A stretch of DNA of 64,000 nucleotides, taken from positions 1 through 64,000 of the forward strand of contig WRFH01000007.1 of NCBI GenBank assembly GCA_009778915.1, given 5' to 3'. The position numbers were made by a program, and so were the translations under genes. The notes beneath the pieces are model-generated. The model saw only the letters and a list, made by a program, of their open reading frames with translations, did no database searches and had not been told where the DNA came from. This stretch comes from Elusimicrobiota bacterium. Its GTDB lineage: Bacteria; Elusimicrobiota; Elusimicrobia; Elusimicrobiales; Elusimicrobiaceae. Positions 37,120 to 45,739 of the stretch are shown here, piece after piece (position 1 is the first letter of the stretch; every line of letters begins with the position of its first letter).

Positions 37120-38115
37120 ATGAAAAAATTATTAATGCTGTTATGCGCGGTGTTATTTGCAAATGCCGCTTTTGCCGATATGGAGTTTTTAAAAGAGACA
37201 TCGGTTAAAATAGATACTCTTAAAACTTCCGGCGTTCCGAATAACTTTATAAAATCTGTTCAATCCGGCGTAAACGATAGCCAGGCCGAAGCGCTTCCGC
37301 TTAAGAAAAACATATATCATATATTTGCTTTACTCGACAATACTGAAGGCAGCGGTTCCGGAAGCTTAGGCGCGGGCTGTTATGCGTTTAGAGTACACAA
37401 AGAGTGGCTTTTAACGGCGGCCCATTGCGTAAGCCATTTAAGAACACCAAGCGGGAGAGTGGCGGTTTGGTTTAGAAAAGTTGATGATTTTGCCCAAAAA
37501 GGTTTTCCCGAACAGGAAATTATATTAGGCCCGGCGTCTGATAAAATGTCGGATGTTTTAGAAGGAATGGTTTTTATTCCAAATAATTATGTGGATTCAA
37601 TAGAACAAAAACATTGGGCCAATGATTACGCATTAATATATATAAAGGATAAGGGATATACGGACGCGCGGATAAAAGAGATGGGAAAAGATTCCACATT
37701 AAAAGACTTCGCGGCGCTTGTAAAAGACAGATATACTTTTACGAACAGAAAAGTTGAACCTTTTAAATTATTTTTAAACCTAAACGATTCTGACAAGCAA
37801 TTAAAAGGCCGCAGTTTTTTAGTTTTTCCGGCCAAAGATGTTCCTGCCGGAACAATCAATCTGTTAGATTTTGACGGGCTTTATCAAAACGTTATCTTTT
37901 TACGCGGAGCTGTGGATACAGGGTATTCCGGCTCTCCTATTATTTTTAGAAATAAGATAATATCCGTTTGGTCAGGCGCCGTTAAGGGTAGTGTATTAGC
38001 GCCTTCTTTTACGGATGAGTTTTTTGAATTTTTAAATAAATCCGCGGGAGGCGCTATGGACAAAAAAGCCTGCGATGCATTTTTGGAAGATATTATAACG
38101 GATGAACTTGATTAA
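37120..38115 (+). CDS. Secreted trypsin-like serine protease
   Basis: A 331-residue protein with a signal peptide (MKKLLMLLCAVLFANAAFA). The chymotrypsin-fold catalytic triad is readable: His 102 in LLTAAHCVS, Asp 169 in NDYALIYI and Ser 270 in GYSGSPIIF (GDSGGP in trypsin). The Cys of AHC probably pairs with Cys near residue 87. About 40 residues precede the fold and could be a propeptide. SD GGGAGA. The gene is more A/T-rich than its neighbours. No immunity or inhibitor gene is obvious next door, but two macroglobulins lie nearby. Confidence 0.85.
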   Translation: MKKLLMLLCAVLFANAAFADMEFLKETSVKIDTLKTSGVPNNFIKSVQSGVNDSQAEALPLKKNIYHIFALLDNTEGSGSGSLGAGCYAFRVHKEWLLTAAHCVSHLRTPSGRVAVWFRKVDDFAQKGFPEQEIILGPASDKMSDVLEGMVFIPNNYVDSIEQKHWANDYALIYIKDKGYTDARIKEMGKDSTLKDFAALVKDRYTFTNRKVEPFKLFLNLNDSDKQLKGRSFLVFPAKDVPAGTINLLDFDGLYQNVIFLRGAVDTGYSGSPIIFRNKIISVWSGAVKGSVLAPSFTDEFFEFLNKSAGGAMDKKACDAFLEDIITDELD

Positions 38116-38142
38116 AAAAATATCAAAAACCATACAAAAAAA

Positions 38143-38186
38143 CTGTACCCCGAAAGCTGATTTTATTTTCAACTTTCGGGGTACAG
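38143..38186 (+). terminator. Long hairpin after the protease gene
   Basis: Perfect 14-bp arms (CTGTACCCCGAAAG with complement) enclose 16 nt, in which a further 3 bp can pair. Five T follow after 4 nt. It is probably the protease terminator, though the stem is unusually long. Confidence 0.6.
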
Positions 38187-38301
38187 GTCATTTTTGGATA
38201 GATAAAAGTCCATTTTGTCATTATAAATAAAGTCTGTAATGTATGTTTATACAGATTTTGATAAAATAAATTTATTGGAAGTAATATAAAACAGGAATAA
38301 A

Positions 38302-39648
38302 ATGGAAAATTCTTCGACTATCAAAAAGTTAGGTGTGCTGGGGCTTACGGCCGTCGTGGTGAGTTCTATGGTCGGCTCCGGCGTGTACTCTCTGCCGCAG
38401 AATATGGCGGCGGCGGCCGGCGTGGACGCTATGATTATAGCGTGGATAATCACGGGCCTCGGCATGTTTTTTATCGCGGATACTTTCCGGCTGCTGTCGT
38501 CGCTGAAGCCCAACGCGCGGGCCGGTTTTTTTTCTTACGCGCGGGAAGGGTTCGGCAAGCGGATAGGTTTCGGCGTTTTTTGGGGTTACTGGCTTTGCCA
38601 GGTTTTTGCCAACATCGGATTTTCCGTTATTATAATGGAGACGTTAAATTATTTTTTCCCGCATTATTTTGAGGGGGGGAATAATTTGCACGCTTTTATT
38701 TTGTCTTCAATGCTGATTTGGTTTTTCACGGCGCTCGTCTGGCGCGGCATTCAGACGGCGGCTCTTGTCAATCTTATAGGAACGATAGTTAAAATTATCC
38801 CGGTTTTTATATTCTTGGCCATAGCGCTTTTTGTATTTCACTGGCATAAATTTGATTTGCGTATATTCGGCAAAATTCCCATCGGACAGTGGAACTGGGG
38901 GGACATGCTTTCCCAGGTTAAAAATACCATGCTTGTAACGCTGTGGTCTTTTATAGGAATTGAGACGGCCGTAGCCATTACGCACCGCGCCAAAAGCCAT
39001 AAGGATATAGCGCGCGCGACGTTGTTCAGTTTTGTGCTGTGCCTTGTTATTTATTCGATGATTTCACTGCTGCCCTTCGGCATTTTGCCGCGGGAAGAGA
39101 TTGTGACTTTCCCAAATCCTTCCACCGCCGGAATTTTGGCGGCGATTATAGGCAGGCCGGGCGCGTGGCTGATGAATATCGGGCTGATAATTTCTACCCT
39201 GTTCGCGTTTTTATCGTGGACGATAATTTGTGTGGAAATTCCGTTTATAGCGGCGCGGGAAGGCTCGTTTCCGGCGCAATTTGCCGCGGAAAATAAACAC
39301 GGCGCGCCGAAAGTTTCAATTATTACGACGGGCGTTGTCATGCAGGCCGCGTTGCTGCTGGCCTTCTTTTCCGCACACGCGTGGAACACTATGATAAGTA
39401 TCACGGGCGTCATGTTGCTGCCGGTATATTTTATTACCGCGCTGTATATGTTCAAAATCAGAAATCAAAAGCAGGAACTTGTAAGCAAAACCCGCTTGAC
39501 GATAACCGCCGTGCTCGCGCTGGTCTATTCCGTCTGGCTGATATACGCGGCCAATATTACATACTTACTGATGGCCTCATTCTTTTTCGCGCTGGGCATA
39601 CCCGTTTTCCTCTGGGCCCGCCGCCAGAAAAAAATCCAAAATGTTTAA
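38302..39648 (+). CDS. APC-superfamily amino-acid antiporter (basic amino acid/polyamine type)
   Basis: Inner-membrane protein of 448 residues with about 12 hydrophobic segments. The first helix has SSMVGSGVYSLPQNMA, and WSFIGIETAVAIT lies near residue 220, which places it near ArcD/CadB-type exchangers. The substrate is not readable; an arginine/ornithine role would fit the nearby arginine operon but is conjecture. An AGGAA ribosome site lies 6 nt upstream. Single-gene unit ending in a strong shared terminator. Confidence 0.88.
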   Translation: MENSSTIKKLGVLGLTAVVVSSMVGSGVYSLPQNMAAAAGVDAMIIAWIITGLGMFFIADTFRLLSSLKPNARAGFFSYAREGFGKRIGFGVFWGYWLCQVFANIGFSVIIMETLNYFFPHYFEGGNNLHAFILSSMLIWFFTALVWRGIQTAALVNLIGTIVKIIPVFIFLAIALFVFHWHKFDLRIFGKIPIGQWNWGDMLSQVKNTMLVTLWSFIGIETAVAITHRAKSHKDIARATLFSFVLCLVIYSMISLLPFGILPREEIVTFPNPSTAGILAAIIGRPGAWLMNIGLIISTLFAFLSWTIICVEIPFIAAREGSFPAQFAAENKHGAPKVSIITTGVVMQAALLLAFFSAHAWNTMISITGVMLLPVYFITALYMFKIRNQKQELVSKTRLTITAVLALVYSVWLIYAANITYLLMASFFFALGIPVFLWARRQKKIQNV

Positions 39649-39650
39649 TA

Positions 39651-39685
39651 AAAAAAGGGCCGGCTGAAAAGCCGGCCCTTTTTTT
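39651..39685. terminator. Bidirectional terminator between the APC antiporter and pyrG
   Basis: A stem of about 15 bp with a GAAA loop, a run of A on one side and T on the other, lies between convergent genes. Confidence 0.92.
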
Positions 39686-39692
39686 GTTTTTC

Positions 39693-41267
39693 TTATTTCT
39701 TATTTTTATATTCTTTCGCCGCTTTTACGAAATCTCTGAACAGCGGGTGCGGTTTCATCGGGCGGGAGCCGAATTCCGGGTGGTACAGCGCGCCGACGTA
39801 GAACGGGTGCCCTTTAAGCTCCGCTATTTCCGCGATATCGCCGCTCCAGCCGCTTACCGTCACGCCGGATTTTTCCAGCTCAGGCAGATATTTTTTGTTG
39901 AAAGTGTAGCGGTGGCTGTGGCGTTCCTCAATTTTGTCCGCGCCGTAAATTTTATGCGCCGCGGTGCCTTTTTTAATTTCCACGGGAAACGCGCCTGAAC
40001 GCGGCCCGCTTTCCTCTGTCGCGAACTCTTCCATAAGGGTGAACACCGGGTGTTTGGCGCTTTTGTTAAACTCGGCCGAATCCGCGTCTTTAAGGCCGGC
40101 GCGCCGCACCGCTTCAATCATCATGCACTGCATTCCGGAGCAGAGACCTAGGAGCGGTTTTCCCGTGTCGCGCGCGTAGGCCGCGGCGTCAATTTTGCCC
40201 TGCATGGTCTTAGGGCCGAAGCCGCCGGACGGAATTAAAATGCCGTCCGCGTCCTTTAATTTTTCAACCGCGTTTTCTTTATCCGCGTTGACGTAAATTA
40301 TACGCACGTTAATCTTGCCGCTCATGCCCGCCAGAAACAAACTTTCGTTGACCGATTTATAAGCGTCTTTAAGTTCCGAAACTTTGCCCACGACGGCAAT
40401 GTTCAGCGTTTCTTTATGCTCAAGGTTTTCGTTAATAAATTTGAACCAGGAAGAGTCAAATTTCTTTTTCGGCTTAAGCCCGAGCAATTTCATAATCTGT
40501 TTATCCGTGCCCTGTTTATAAAAATTCTCGGGGATAAGGTAAACGGATTTTTCGTCCTTAGCTTCAATAACCGCTTCTTTGGGGACGGAGCAGAAAAGTG
40601 AAATTTTTGCCTTAGTATCTTCGTCCAGCGGGTGGTCCGTGCGGCAGATAAGTATGTCCGGGTTAATGCCCAGCTCGCGCAGTTTTATGACGGAGTGCTG
40701 CGTCGGTTTTGTCTTCAGCTCGTCTGAAGCTTTGACGTAAGGAAGCAGGGTTAAATGCACGCTTAACACGTCGCCAGCGCGTTCAAGTTTCATCTGGCGC
40801 ACGGCCTCAAAAAACGGCAGGCTCTCTATGTCGCCGACGGTTCCGCCGATTTCCACTATCGTCACGTCAACGTCTTTGTCAAACGCGGTCATGCGTTTTT
40901 TAATTTCGTCCGTGACGTGCGGTATTACCTGCACCGTACCGCCTTTATACTGGCCGCGTATGTCGCGTTCCAAAACGGTCATATAAATGTTTCCGGCGGA
41001 ATTTGTGTTTGAGCGTATGGTTTGGATATCTAAAAAACGCTCGTAGGAACCGAGGTCCAAATCACACTGCGCGCCGTCGCGCGTTATATAAACTTCGCCG
41101 TGCTGGAACGGGCTTATTTTGCCCGGGTAGACGTTAAGATACGGGTCGCACTTTATCATGTTGACCGTAAAACCGTTGAGCAGCAAGAGTCTGCCTATGC
41201 TTGCTCCGGCGGTTCCTTTACCGAGCGAGCTGACTACGCCGCCCGTTACGAATATGAATTTTGACAT
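39693..41267 (-). CDS. pyrG: CTP synthase
   Basis: Makes CTP from UTP with glutamine ammonia. It is 524 residues, a little short for the family. The synthetase domain has FVTGGVVSSLGKG and QHGEVYITRDGAQCDLDLG. The amidotransferase domain has its Cys in GLCSGMQ (near residue 374) and the HPEF histidine/glutamate. Several usually fixed positions differ: DPYLNVYPG for DPYINVDPG, DGAQC for DGAET, and GGFGPKTMQG for GGFG-RG-EG. SD AAGGAGA. It follows kdsB, whose product uses CTP, after 77 nt that include a weak hairpin. Confidence 0.93.
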   Translation of the reverse strand: MSKFIFVTGGVVSSLGKGTAGASIGRLLLLNGFTVNMIKCDPYLNVYPGKISPFQHGEVYITRDGAQCDLDLGSYERFLDIQTIRSNTNSAGNIYMTVLERDIRGQYKGGTVQVIPHVTDEIKKRMTAFDKDVDVTIVEIGGTVGDIESLPFFEAVRQMKLERAGDVLSVHLTLLPYVKASDELKTKPTQHSVIKLRELGINPDILICRTDHPLDEDTKAKISLFCSVPKEAVIEAKDEKSVYLIPENFYKQGTDKQIMKLLGLKPKKKFDSSWFKFINENLEHKETLNIAVVGKVSELKDAYKSVNESLFLAGMSGKINVRIIYVNADKENAVEKLKDADGILIPSGGFGPKTMQGKIDAAAYARDTGKPLLGLCSGMQCMMIEAVRRAGLKDADSAEFNKSAKHPVFTLMEEFATEESGPRSGAFPVEIKKGTAAHKIYGADKIEERHSHRYTFNKKYLPELEKSGVTVSGWSGDIAEIAELKGHPFYVGALYHPEFGSRPMKPHPLFRDFVKAAKEYKNKK

Positions 41268-41344
41268 ACTGACTTCTCCTTTTATTTAATAAAAAAATCT
41301 CCGGCGGGGTTTTCACGCCCCGTCTGTTTTACACAAAACCGTTT

Positions 41345-42082
41345 TTAAATATTTTTTATATATTCTCTTGCGGTTTTTAAATCATCCGCGGTGTCTATGG
41401 CCGGGCCTGCGGTTTCAATTAAAATTGACCTTATCGTCATACCGTCTTCCAAAGCGCGCAGCTGCTCAAGCTTTTCCAGTTTTTCCAGATTACTCTGCGG
41501 CAGTTTTACAAACCTGTCCAGCGCGTGGCGTTTATAGCCGTAAATGCCGCAGTGTATATAATAAGGAATATTTTTATTTTCCGCCGTGATTTCCCTTTTG
41601 TACGGCACTACTGAGCGGGAAAAATATAAAGCCCTGCGGTCCGCCGTAAGCACGGCTTTGACGGCGTTGGGATTATTGATTTTTTCAACGTCCAACGTCG
41701 GGTAGCAGGCGGTGGAAATATCCGTATCGTCGCTTGTTTTTACTAAATTTACGACGCTGCTGATTGTGGCGGGCAGTATAAAAGGTTCGTCGCCCTGAAC
41801 GTTAATAATATAATCTTCAGTCCTGTTTTTTGCGGCTTCGTAAATGCGGTCCGTGCCGCTCTGGCAGGCGTCGCTGGTAAGCACCGCTTTTGCGCCGAAT
41901 TTGGCGCAGTGGTCGACGATGATTTTTGATTCTGTCGCCACCAGCACGGTCCCGGCATCGGCCTTTACGGCCGCGCGCCAGACGTGTTCTATTATGCTTT
42001 TACCGTCAATGGTTTCCAGCATTTTTCCTTTAAGCCTTGTGGAGCCGTAACGGGCGGGGATAACAATCAAAGTATCGTTCAT
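41345..42082 (-). CDS. kdsB: 3-deoxy-manno-octulosonate cytidylyltransferase
   Basis: Activates KDO with CTP for LPS inner core assembly, cytosolic, 245 residues. Signatures are VIPARYGSTRLKGKML (nucleotide binding), SGTDRIYEA, INVQGDEPF and ALYFSRSVVPYKR. It overlaps the heptose kinase gene by ATGA and forms part of the lpxL-gmhB-DUF3108-kinase-kdsB run. Confidence 0.95.
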   Translation of the reverse strand: MNDTLIVIPARYGSTRLKGKMLETIDGKSIIEHVWRAAVKADAGTVLVATESKIIVDHCAKFGAKAVLTSDACQSGTDRIYEAAKNRTEDYIINVQGDEPFILPATISSVVNLVKTSDDTDISTACYPTLDVEKINNPNAVKAVLTADRRALYFSRSVVPYKREITAENKNIPYYIHCGIYGYKRHALDRFVKLPQSNLEKLEKLEQLRALEDGMTIRSILIETAGPAIDTADDLKTAREYIKNI

Positions 42083-43071
42083 ATTACCTCTAAAATTTCT
42101 TTCTGCGTCGCCGTGGCGGTGCCGAGTTTTCCCACCACTATTCCGGCCGCGTAGTTCGCAAGAACGGCGGCTTCTCTTAAAGACGCTTTGGCCGCCAGAG
42201 CGAGCGTAAGGACGGAAATTACCGTGTCGCCCGCGCCGGTGACGTCAAACACTTCTTTGGCCGTCGCGCGCGCGGTAAAAACTTTTACTTTTGCTCCGTC
42301 GCGCTCGAACAGGCTCATGCCTTCCGCGCCGCGCGTTATCAAAATTGATTTGGCGTTTAAAGTTTTTAATATTTTTTTGCCCAGGTTAAAAAGAGTTTCC
42401 ACGTCTGAGACCTGCGGCACGCCCATGCCTTCGTACGCTTCTTTGGTGTTCGGCGTCATACAGGTTATATTTTTATATTTTCTGAAATTTTCCGTTTTCG
42501 GGTCCACGCATACCGGGATATTTTTCTTGTTGCAAATATCGATAATGGCTTTGATATTTGAGTCGGACAGCATGCCCTTTCCGTAATCTGAAAGGACGAC
42601 GCCTTTCGCGCTCTTGGCCAAAAATTTAAAATTCTCAAGGCAGCTTTTGCCTATGGACGGCGGGATTGTTTTTTTACTTTCGCGGTCAAAGCGGACGACC
42701 TGCTGGTTCTCGGCCAAAATCCTGATTTTCTGCGTCGTGGGACGCGAAGAATCCAGCGCGATAAAAGACGTGTCCACGCATGACGCCGTAAGAAAATTGA
42801 TTAAATCCTCTCCGCTTCTGTCCTGGCCTACCACGGACAGCACGACGGGCTTCGCGCCCAGCGCCGCCAGGTTTACGGCCACGTTGCCCGCGCCGCCGGC
42901 CACGTAATATTCTTTGGTAACGTTGACGACCGGGACCGGGGCCTCCGGCGAAATTCTGGTGACGGAACCGCGTATAAAATGGTCCAGCATAATATCGCCT
43001 ACGACGACGACGGGCTGCCCGTTGAACGCTTTTAAAATTTCCGCCAGTCTCTCTTTTTTCACGATGTCCAT
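42079..43071 (-). CDS. rfaE1: D-glycero-beta-D-manno-heptose-7-phosphate kinase (kinase domain only)
   Basis: PfkB/ribokinase-fold enzyme of 330 residues. VVGDIMLDHFIRG and GGAGNVAVNLAALGA are N-terminal; the catalytic Asp lies in DVTGAGDTV near the C-terminus. It matches only the N-terminal half of HldE, so the ADP-heptose adenylyltransferase (RfaE2) must be elsewhere. I chose ATG 43071 (MDIVKKERL), 1 nt after the stop of the DUF3108 gene, over a TTG at 43098 inside that gene. Confidence 0.92.
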   Translation of the reverse strand: MDIVKKERLAEILKAFNGQPVVVVGDIMLDHFIRGSVTRISPEAPVPVVNVTKEYYVAGGAGNVAVNLAALGAKPVVLSVVGQDRSGEDLINFLTASCVDTSFIALDSSRPTTQKIRILAENQQVVRFDRESKKTIPPSIGKSCLENFKFLAKSAKGVVLSDYGKGMLSDSNIKAIIDICNKKNIPVCVDPKTENFRKYKNITCMTPNTKEAYEGMGVPQVSDVETLFNLGKKILKTLNAKSILITRGAEGMSLFERDGAKVKVFTARATAKEVFDVTGAGDTVISVLTLALAAKASLREAAVLANYAAGIVVGKLGTATATQKEILEVI

Positions 43072-43072
43072 T

Positions 43073-44218
43073 TTATCCGCCTTTTTTATATTGTTCAAGC
43101 GACGCGCTTACAGTGCCTATAAAAACTTCCGTTTCCATTTTCACCGGGAGGCGGCGCTCGTCGTCAGTCAGCCATACTTTTAAACTTTTTCCTTTCTGCA
43201 CAAAAATTCCTTCTTTCCTAAACCCAGGCTCAACGACAATGCAGTCAAACTTGCCCGCCGGAACTTTTACGGTTTCTCTTTTAATAAATCTGACAATCAG
43301 CGGATAAGTGGTATCCCCGTCGTTAACGTCAAAAGTCACGCTTTTGCCGGCGGAAAGTTCCGGCGCGTGCAGACGGACGTAATACATGGACGTCAGCATA
43401 TCCTGTACCGGCCCTTCAAGCGTGCCTTTAATCAGTTCCGCGTCCCCTTTTTTCTTCTTGGAGCCTATAAAAATTTTCTCCGGCGCGTTAAAAGAAACCC
43501 ATTCGTCCCGCACGTAATTGCCTTCGCGTATGCTTTGGGAATATCCGTAAGAAGAATAATCTTTGACGGAAATCCATGAATAATTAATATCCCGCACTTT
43601 AAAAACGGAGTCAATAACCGCGGCGGAATTTGCCAGCGTTTCAATTTTGTACGCCGGGCCGAAACTTGTTTCCGTCACGCCGACCGTTTTAATATAAGCG
43701 GTGCCCGCGCGTATAAAGGAATAATGGACGCCGAACTGCATTTCCTCGTCTGACCACGGCGCGGGATAGAGTTTCTGTCCGCCCTCAATCACCGGGTTTT
43801 TAGCCCACGGGTGAAAGTATCGTCCGTCGCGGACATAAGAGGCCGGGACAGCTTCTTTTTTATTCTCAGTCGGCTGGGGTTGCGTTTTAGCGGCTTCGGC
43901 TATCACGGCGGAGGCTTGTACGCTTTTCGGCTGTGTGGTTTTCGGAAGAAATAGCGGTTCTTCCTGCTGCGGGGCCTGCGCGGGAGGTTCTGCCGCAATG
44001 CCTAAAGCGCTTTCTAAGGCGGAAGCAACCGGGGAGCCTTCCTTCGGCTCTTCGGGCTGAGTGTAAGTTTGAGTATTTTGTTGTATTTCTTGTTGTTTGG
44101 CAGGCGCGGCAATTTCAATTTTTGGGGGGGTAATGTCCTGCGGTATGCAGTTACAGCAACAGCAACCGTTTAATATTACGGCAAGCGGCAGTATTAGTGC
44201 CGTCAAACTTTGTTTCAT
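43073..44218 (-). CDS. DUF3108 lipoprotein
   Basis: A 381-residue protein. The signal peptide ends in a lipobox-like LNGC followed by three more Cys (NGCCCCNC). A Pro/Gln-rich linker covers about residues 30-125. The C-terminal 250 residues fit DUF3108: FGVHYSFIRAGTAYIKTVG, then VPAGKFDCIVVEP and VWLTDDERRLPVKMETEVFIG. Probably a periplasmic or outer-membrane beta protein. Embedded in the heptose operon with ATGA overlap to gmhB and a 1-nt gap to the kinase, which suggests a role in envelope or LPS biogenesis, unproven. Confidence 0.85.
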   Translation of the reverse strand: MKQSLTALILPLAVILNGCCCCNCIPQDITPPKIEIAAPAKQQEIQQNTQTYTQPEEPKEGSPVASALESALGIAAEPPAQAPQQEEPLFLPKTTQPKSVQASAVIAEAAKTQPQPTENKKEAVPASYVRDGRYFHPWAKNPVIEGGQKLYPAPWSDEEMQFGVHYSFIRAGTAYIKTVGVTETSFGPAYKIETLANSAAVIDSVFKVRDINYSWISVKDYSSYGYSQSIREGNYVRDEWVSFNAPEKIFIGSKKKKGDAELIKGTLEGPVQDMLTSMYYVRLHAPELSAGKSVTFDVNDGDTTYPLIVRFIKRETVKVPAGKFDCIVVEPGFRKEGIFVQKGKSLKVWLTDDERRLPVKMETEVFIGTVSASLEQYKKGG

Positions 44219-44757
44219 GATAAACCTTTTATATACACCGCCGCACCTGACAGATTTCCGGTTATTTTCGCGGCTTTGATTCTATCTCCGTACTTTTTGA
44301 TTTGCGCGTTTCCGTTGGCTGTGCGGACAATAATACTCTTTACGCCCAGCGCGTTGCCGAAGTCAATGTCGGATTTTTTGTCCCCTATCATAAAAGAACG
44401 GCCTATATCTATATTATATTTTTTTACGAGATTTTGCCCAAGTAATGTTTTCGGCTTCCTGCAAGCGCAGTTTTCAGACGGCGCGTGCGGGCAGTACGCT
44501 ATTTCGTCTGCCCTGCACGGCCCGAGCATTTTTTGCAAGCGGCTATGCACTTTGTCCGTCTCTTCCGCCGTAAAATACCCGCGGCCTATGCCGGACTGGT
44601 TTGAAACTATAAAAATTTTATAGCCCAGTTTTTTTAAAATTTTGAGCGCCGCCGGCGCGGTTTTATAAAGTTTAACCTGGCGCGGATAACGCAGATAACG
44701 CCCGGGTTTTTCATAAATGAGCGTACCGTCGCGGTCTAAAAAAACCGCTTTATTCAT
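44215..44757 (-). CDS. gmhB: D-glycero-beta-D-manno-heptose-1,7-bisphosphate 7-phosphatase
   Basis: HAD-superfamily phosphatase of 180 residues. FLDRDGTLI carries the nucleophile Asp, SNQSG is motif II, GDKKSDIDFG is motif IV, and the zinc-binding CPHAPSENCACRKP loop is typical of GmhB. I chose ATG 44757 (MNKAVFLDRDG), with AGGAGAG just upstream; longer frames reach into lpxL. It overlaps the end of lpxL by 8 nt and the DUF3108 gene by ATGA. Confidence 0.93.
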   Translation of the reverse strand: MNKAVFLDRDGTLIYEKPGRYLRYPRQVKLYKTAPAALKILKKLGYKIFIVSNQSGIGRGYFTAEETDKVHSRLQKMLGPCRADEIAYCPHAPSENCACRKPKTLLGQNLVKKYNIDIGRSFMIGDKKSDIDFGNALGVKSIIVRTANGNAQIKKYGDRIKAAKITGNLSGAAVYIKGLS

Positions 44758-45688
44758 GAGAACTCTCCTGCCTGTACTGCGGCGCGTTTTTTTCCCGTTT
44801 CCAGCGGTTATGGGCCCACAGCCAGTCGGCCGGACGCTCTTTAATCCAGTCTTCATAAAATTTGTTCAAAACGTCAATCATATTTTCCACCGCTTCCTGG
44901 GAATAGTCCTTGGAAGGGAAAACAGGCTCCAAGGCTTCACCTATAAATTTCCCGTTTTCACGGTAAAGTTTAGCCGGGATTACGGGGATTTGCAGTTTTA
45001 TTGAAAGCAACGGGGTAAGCGGGCTGCACGCGCACCAGCGGCCGAAAAATTTGCTGTACACCTCGCTCTTATAAGCGTTTTGGTCGGACAAAATGCAAAG
45101 CGGCTTGCCGCTCTTTAACCATTTAACGCAGGAAAAAAACGGATTGTCGGTGCTGAGGACGCGGCCGTTGTAAAGGCTGCGCATGCGCTCTATTTCTTTA
45201 TCTATAAAAGGATTTTTAAGGCCCTGCGCCACCACGGCTTTTTCCACCCCGCGCGCGCTTATCGCTATGCCGAAAACTTCCCAGTTCGGAAAATGTCCCA
45301 CGTGCAGGATAAACGGTCTGTTGTTTTTTACGCATTCGTCAAAAAAAGCGCTGTTTCTTAACTCCGTTATTTCCAAAAGTTTTTCTTTTGACATGCGCGC
45401 GCATTTAATAAATTCCGCCGCCGTCCTGCCCATGTTGCGCCAGGAGTCCATGCAAATATGGTAAACTTCTTTCTCTGATTTTTCCGGCAGCGCCAGCGCG
45501 ATATTCCGCATATTGTTTTTAAATCTTTTGCTCATCAGTTTTGCCGCCAGACCGGTGCAAAACATGCCGAATTTTAAGGAAGCGTTCCACGGAAGGAGTA
45601 TAAAAACCGCTTTCATGGCCTGCAGGCCCAGAAAGGAAAATATGAACGAAACCGGTTTTATTATTTTCCGTTTAAGAAATTTACTCAT
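44750..45688 (-). CDS. lpxL: LpxL/HtrB-family lipid A acyltransferase
   Basis: A 312-residue inner-membrane-associated acyltransferase. One N-terminal hydrophobic helix is followed by HVGHFPNWE, the HX4(D/E) catalytic motif in the form typical of lauroyl/myristoyl transferases, and DQNAYKSEVYSKFFGRW. The choice between LpxL and LpxM is not certain. It begins the LPS operon. No SD; TGATATAAT, an extended -10, ends 6 nt before the ATG, which implies a leaderless transcript. Confidence 0.9.
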   Translation of the reverse strand: MSKFLKRKIIKPVSFIFSFLGLQAMKAVFILLPWNASLKFGMFCTGLAAKLMSKRFKNNMRNIALALPEKSEKEVYHICMDSWRNMGRTAAEFIKCARMSKEKLLEITELRNSAFFDECVKNNRPFILHVGHFPNWEVFGIAISARGVEKAVVAQGLKNPFIDKEIERMRSLYNGRVLSTDNPFFSCVKWLKSGKPLCILSDQNAYKSEVYSKFFGRWCACSPLTPLLSIKLQIPVIPAKLYRENGKFIGEALEPVFPSKDYSQEAVENMIDVLNKFYEDWIKERPADWLWAHNRWKREKNAPQYRQESSHE

Positions 45689-45694
45689 TTAGAT

Positions 45695-45700
45695 ATTATA
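45695..45700 (-). promoter_or_regulatory. Extended -10 of leaderless lpxL operon
   Basis: On the minus strand TATAAT, preceded by TGA (a TGn extension), ends 6 nt before the ATG. The -35 region falls inside the preceding terminator hairpin and has no consensus. Confidence 0.55.
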
Positions 45701-45703
45701 TCA

Positions 45704-45731
45704 AAACGGCCTCCCGCGCGAGAGGCCGTTT
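45704..45731 (-). terminator. Terminator of the second alpha-2-macroglobulin gene
   Basis: A perfect 10-bp stem (AAACGGCCTC with complement) has an 8-nt loop. It lies between the macroglobulin stop and lpxL. Confidence 0.85.
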
Positions 45732-45739
45732 CGGGTTAT

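Noticed and set aside
41290-41330. Terminator between kdsB and pyrG
   Set aside because: Only a 4-5 bp GGGG/CCCC stem with an 8-nt loop is visible, although a T run follows on the minus strand. Too weak to list as a feature.
44758-44856. Longer GmhB starting at 44856
   Set aside because: The extra 33 residues come from a frame inside lpxL. The ATG at 44757 has AGGAGAG and starts directly at the HAD motif.
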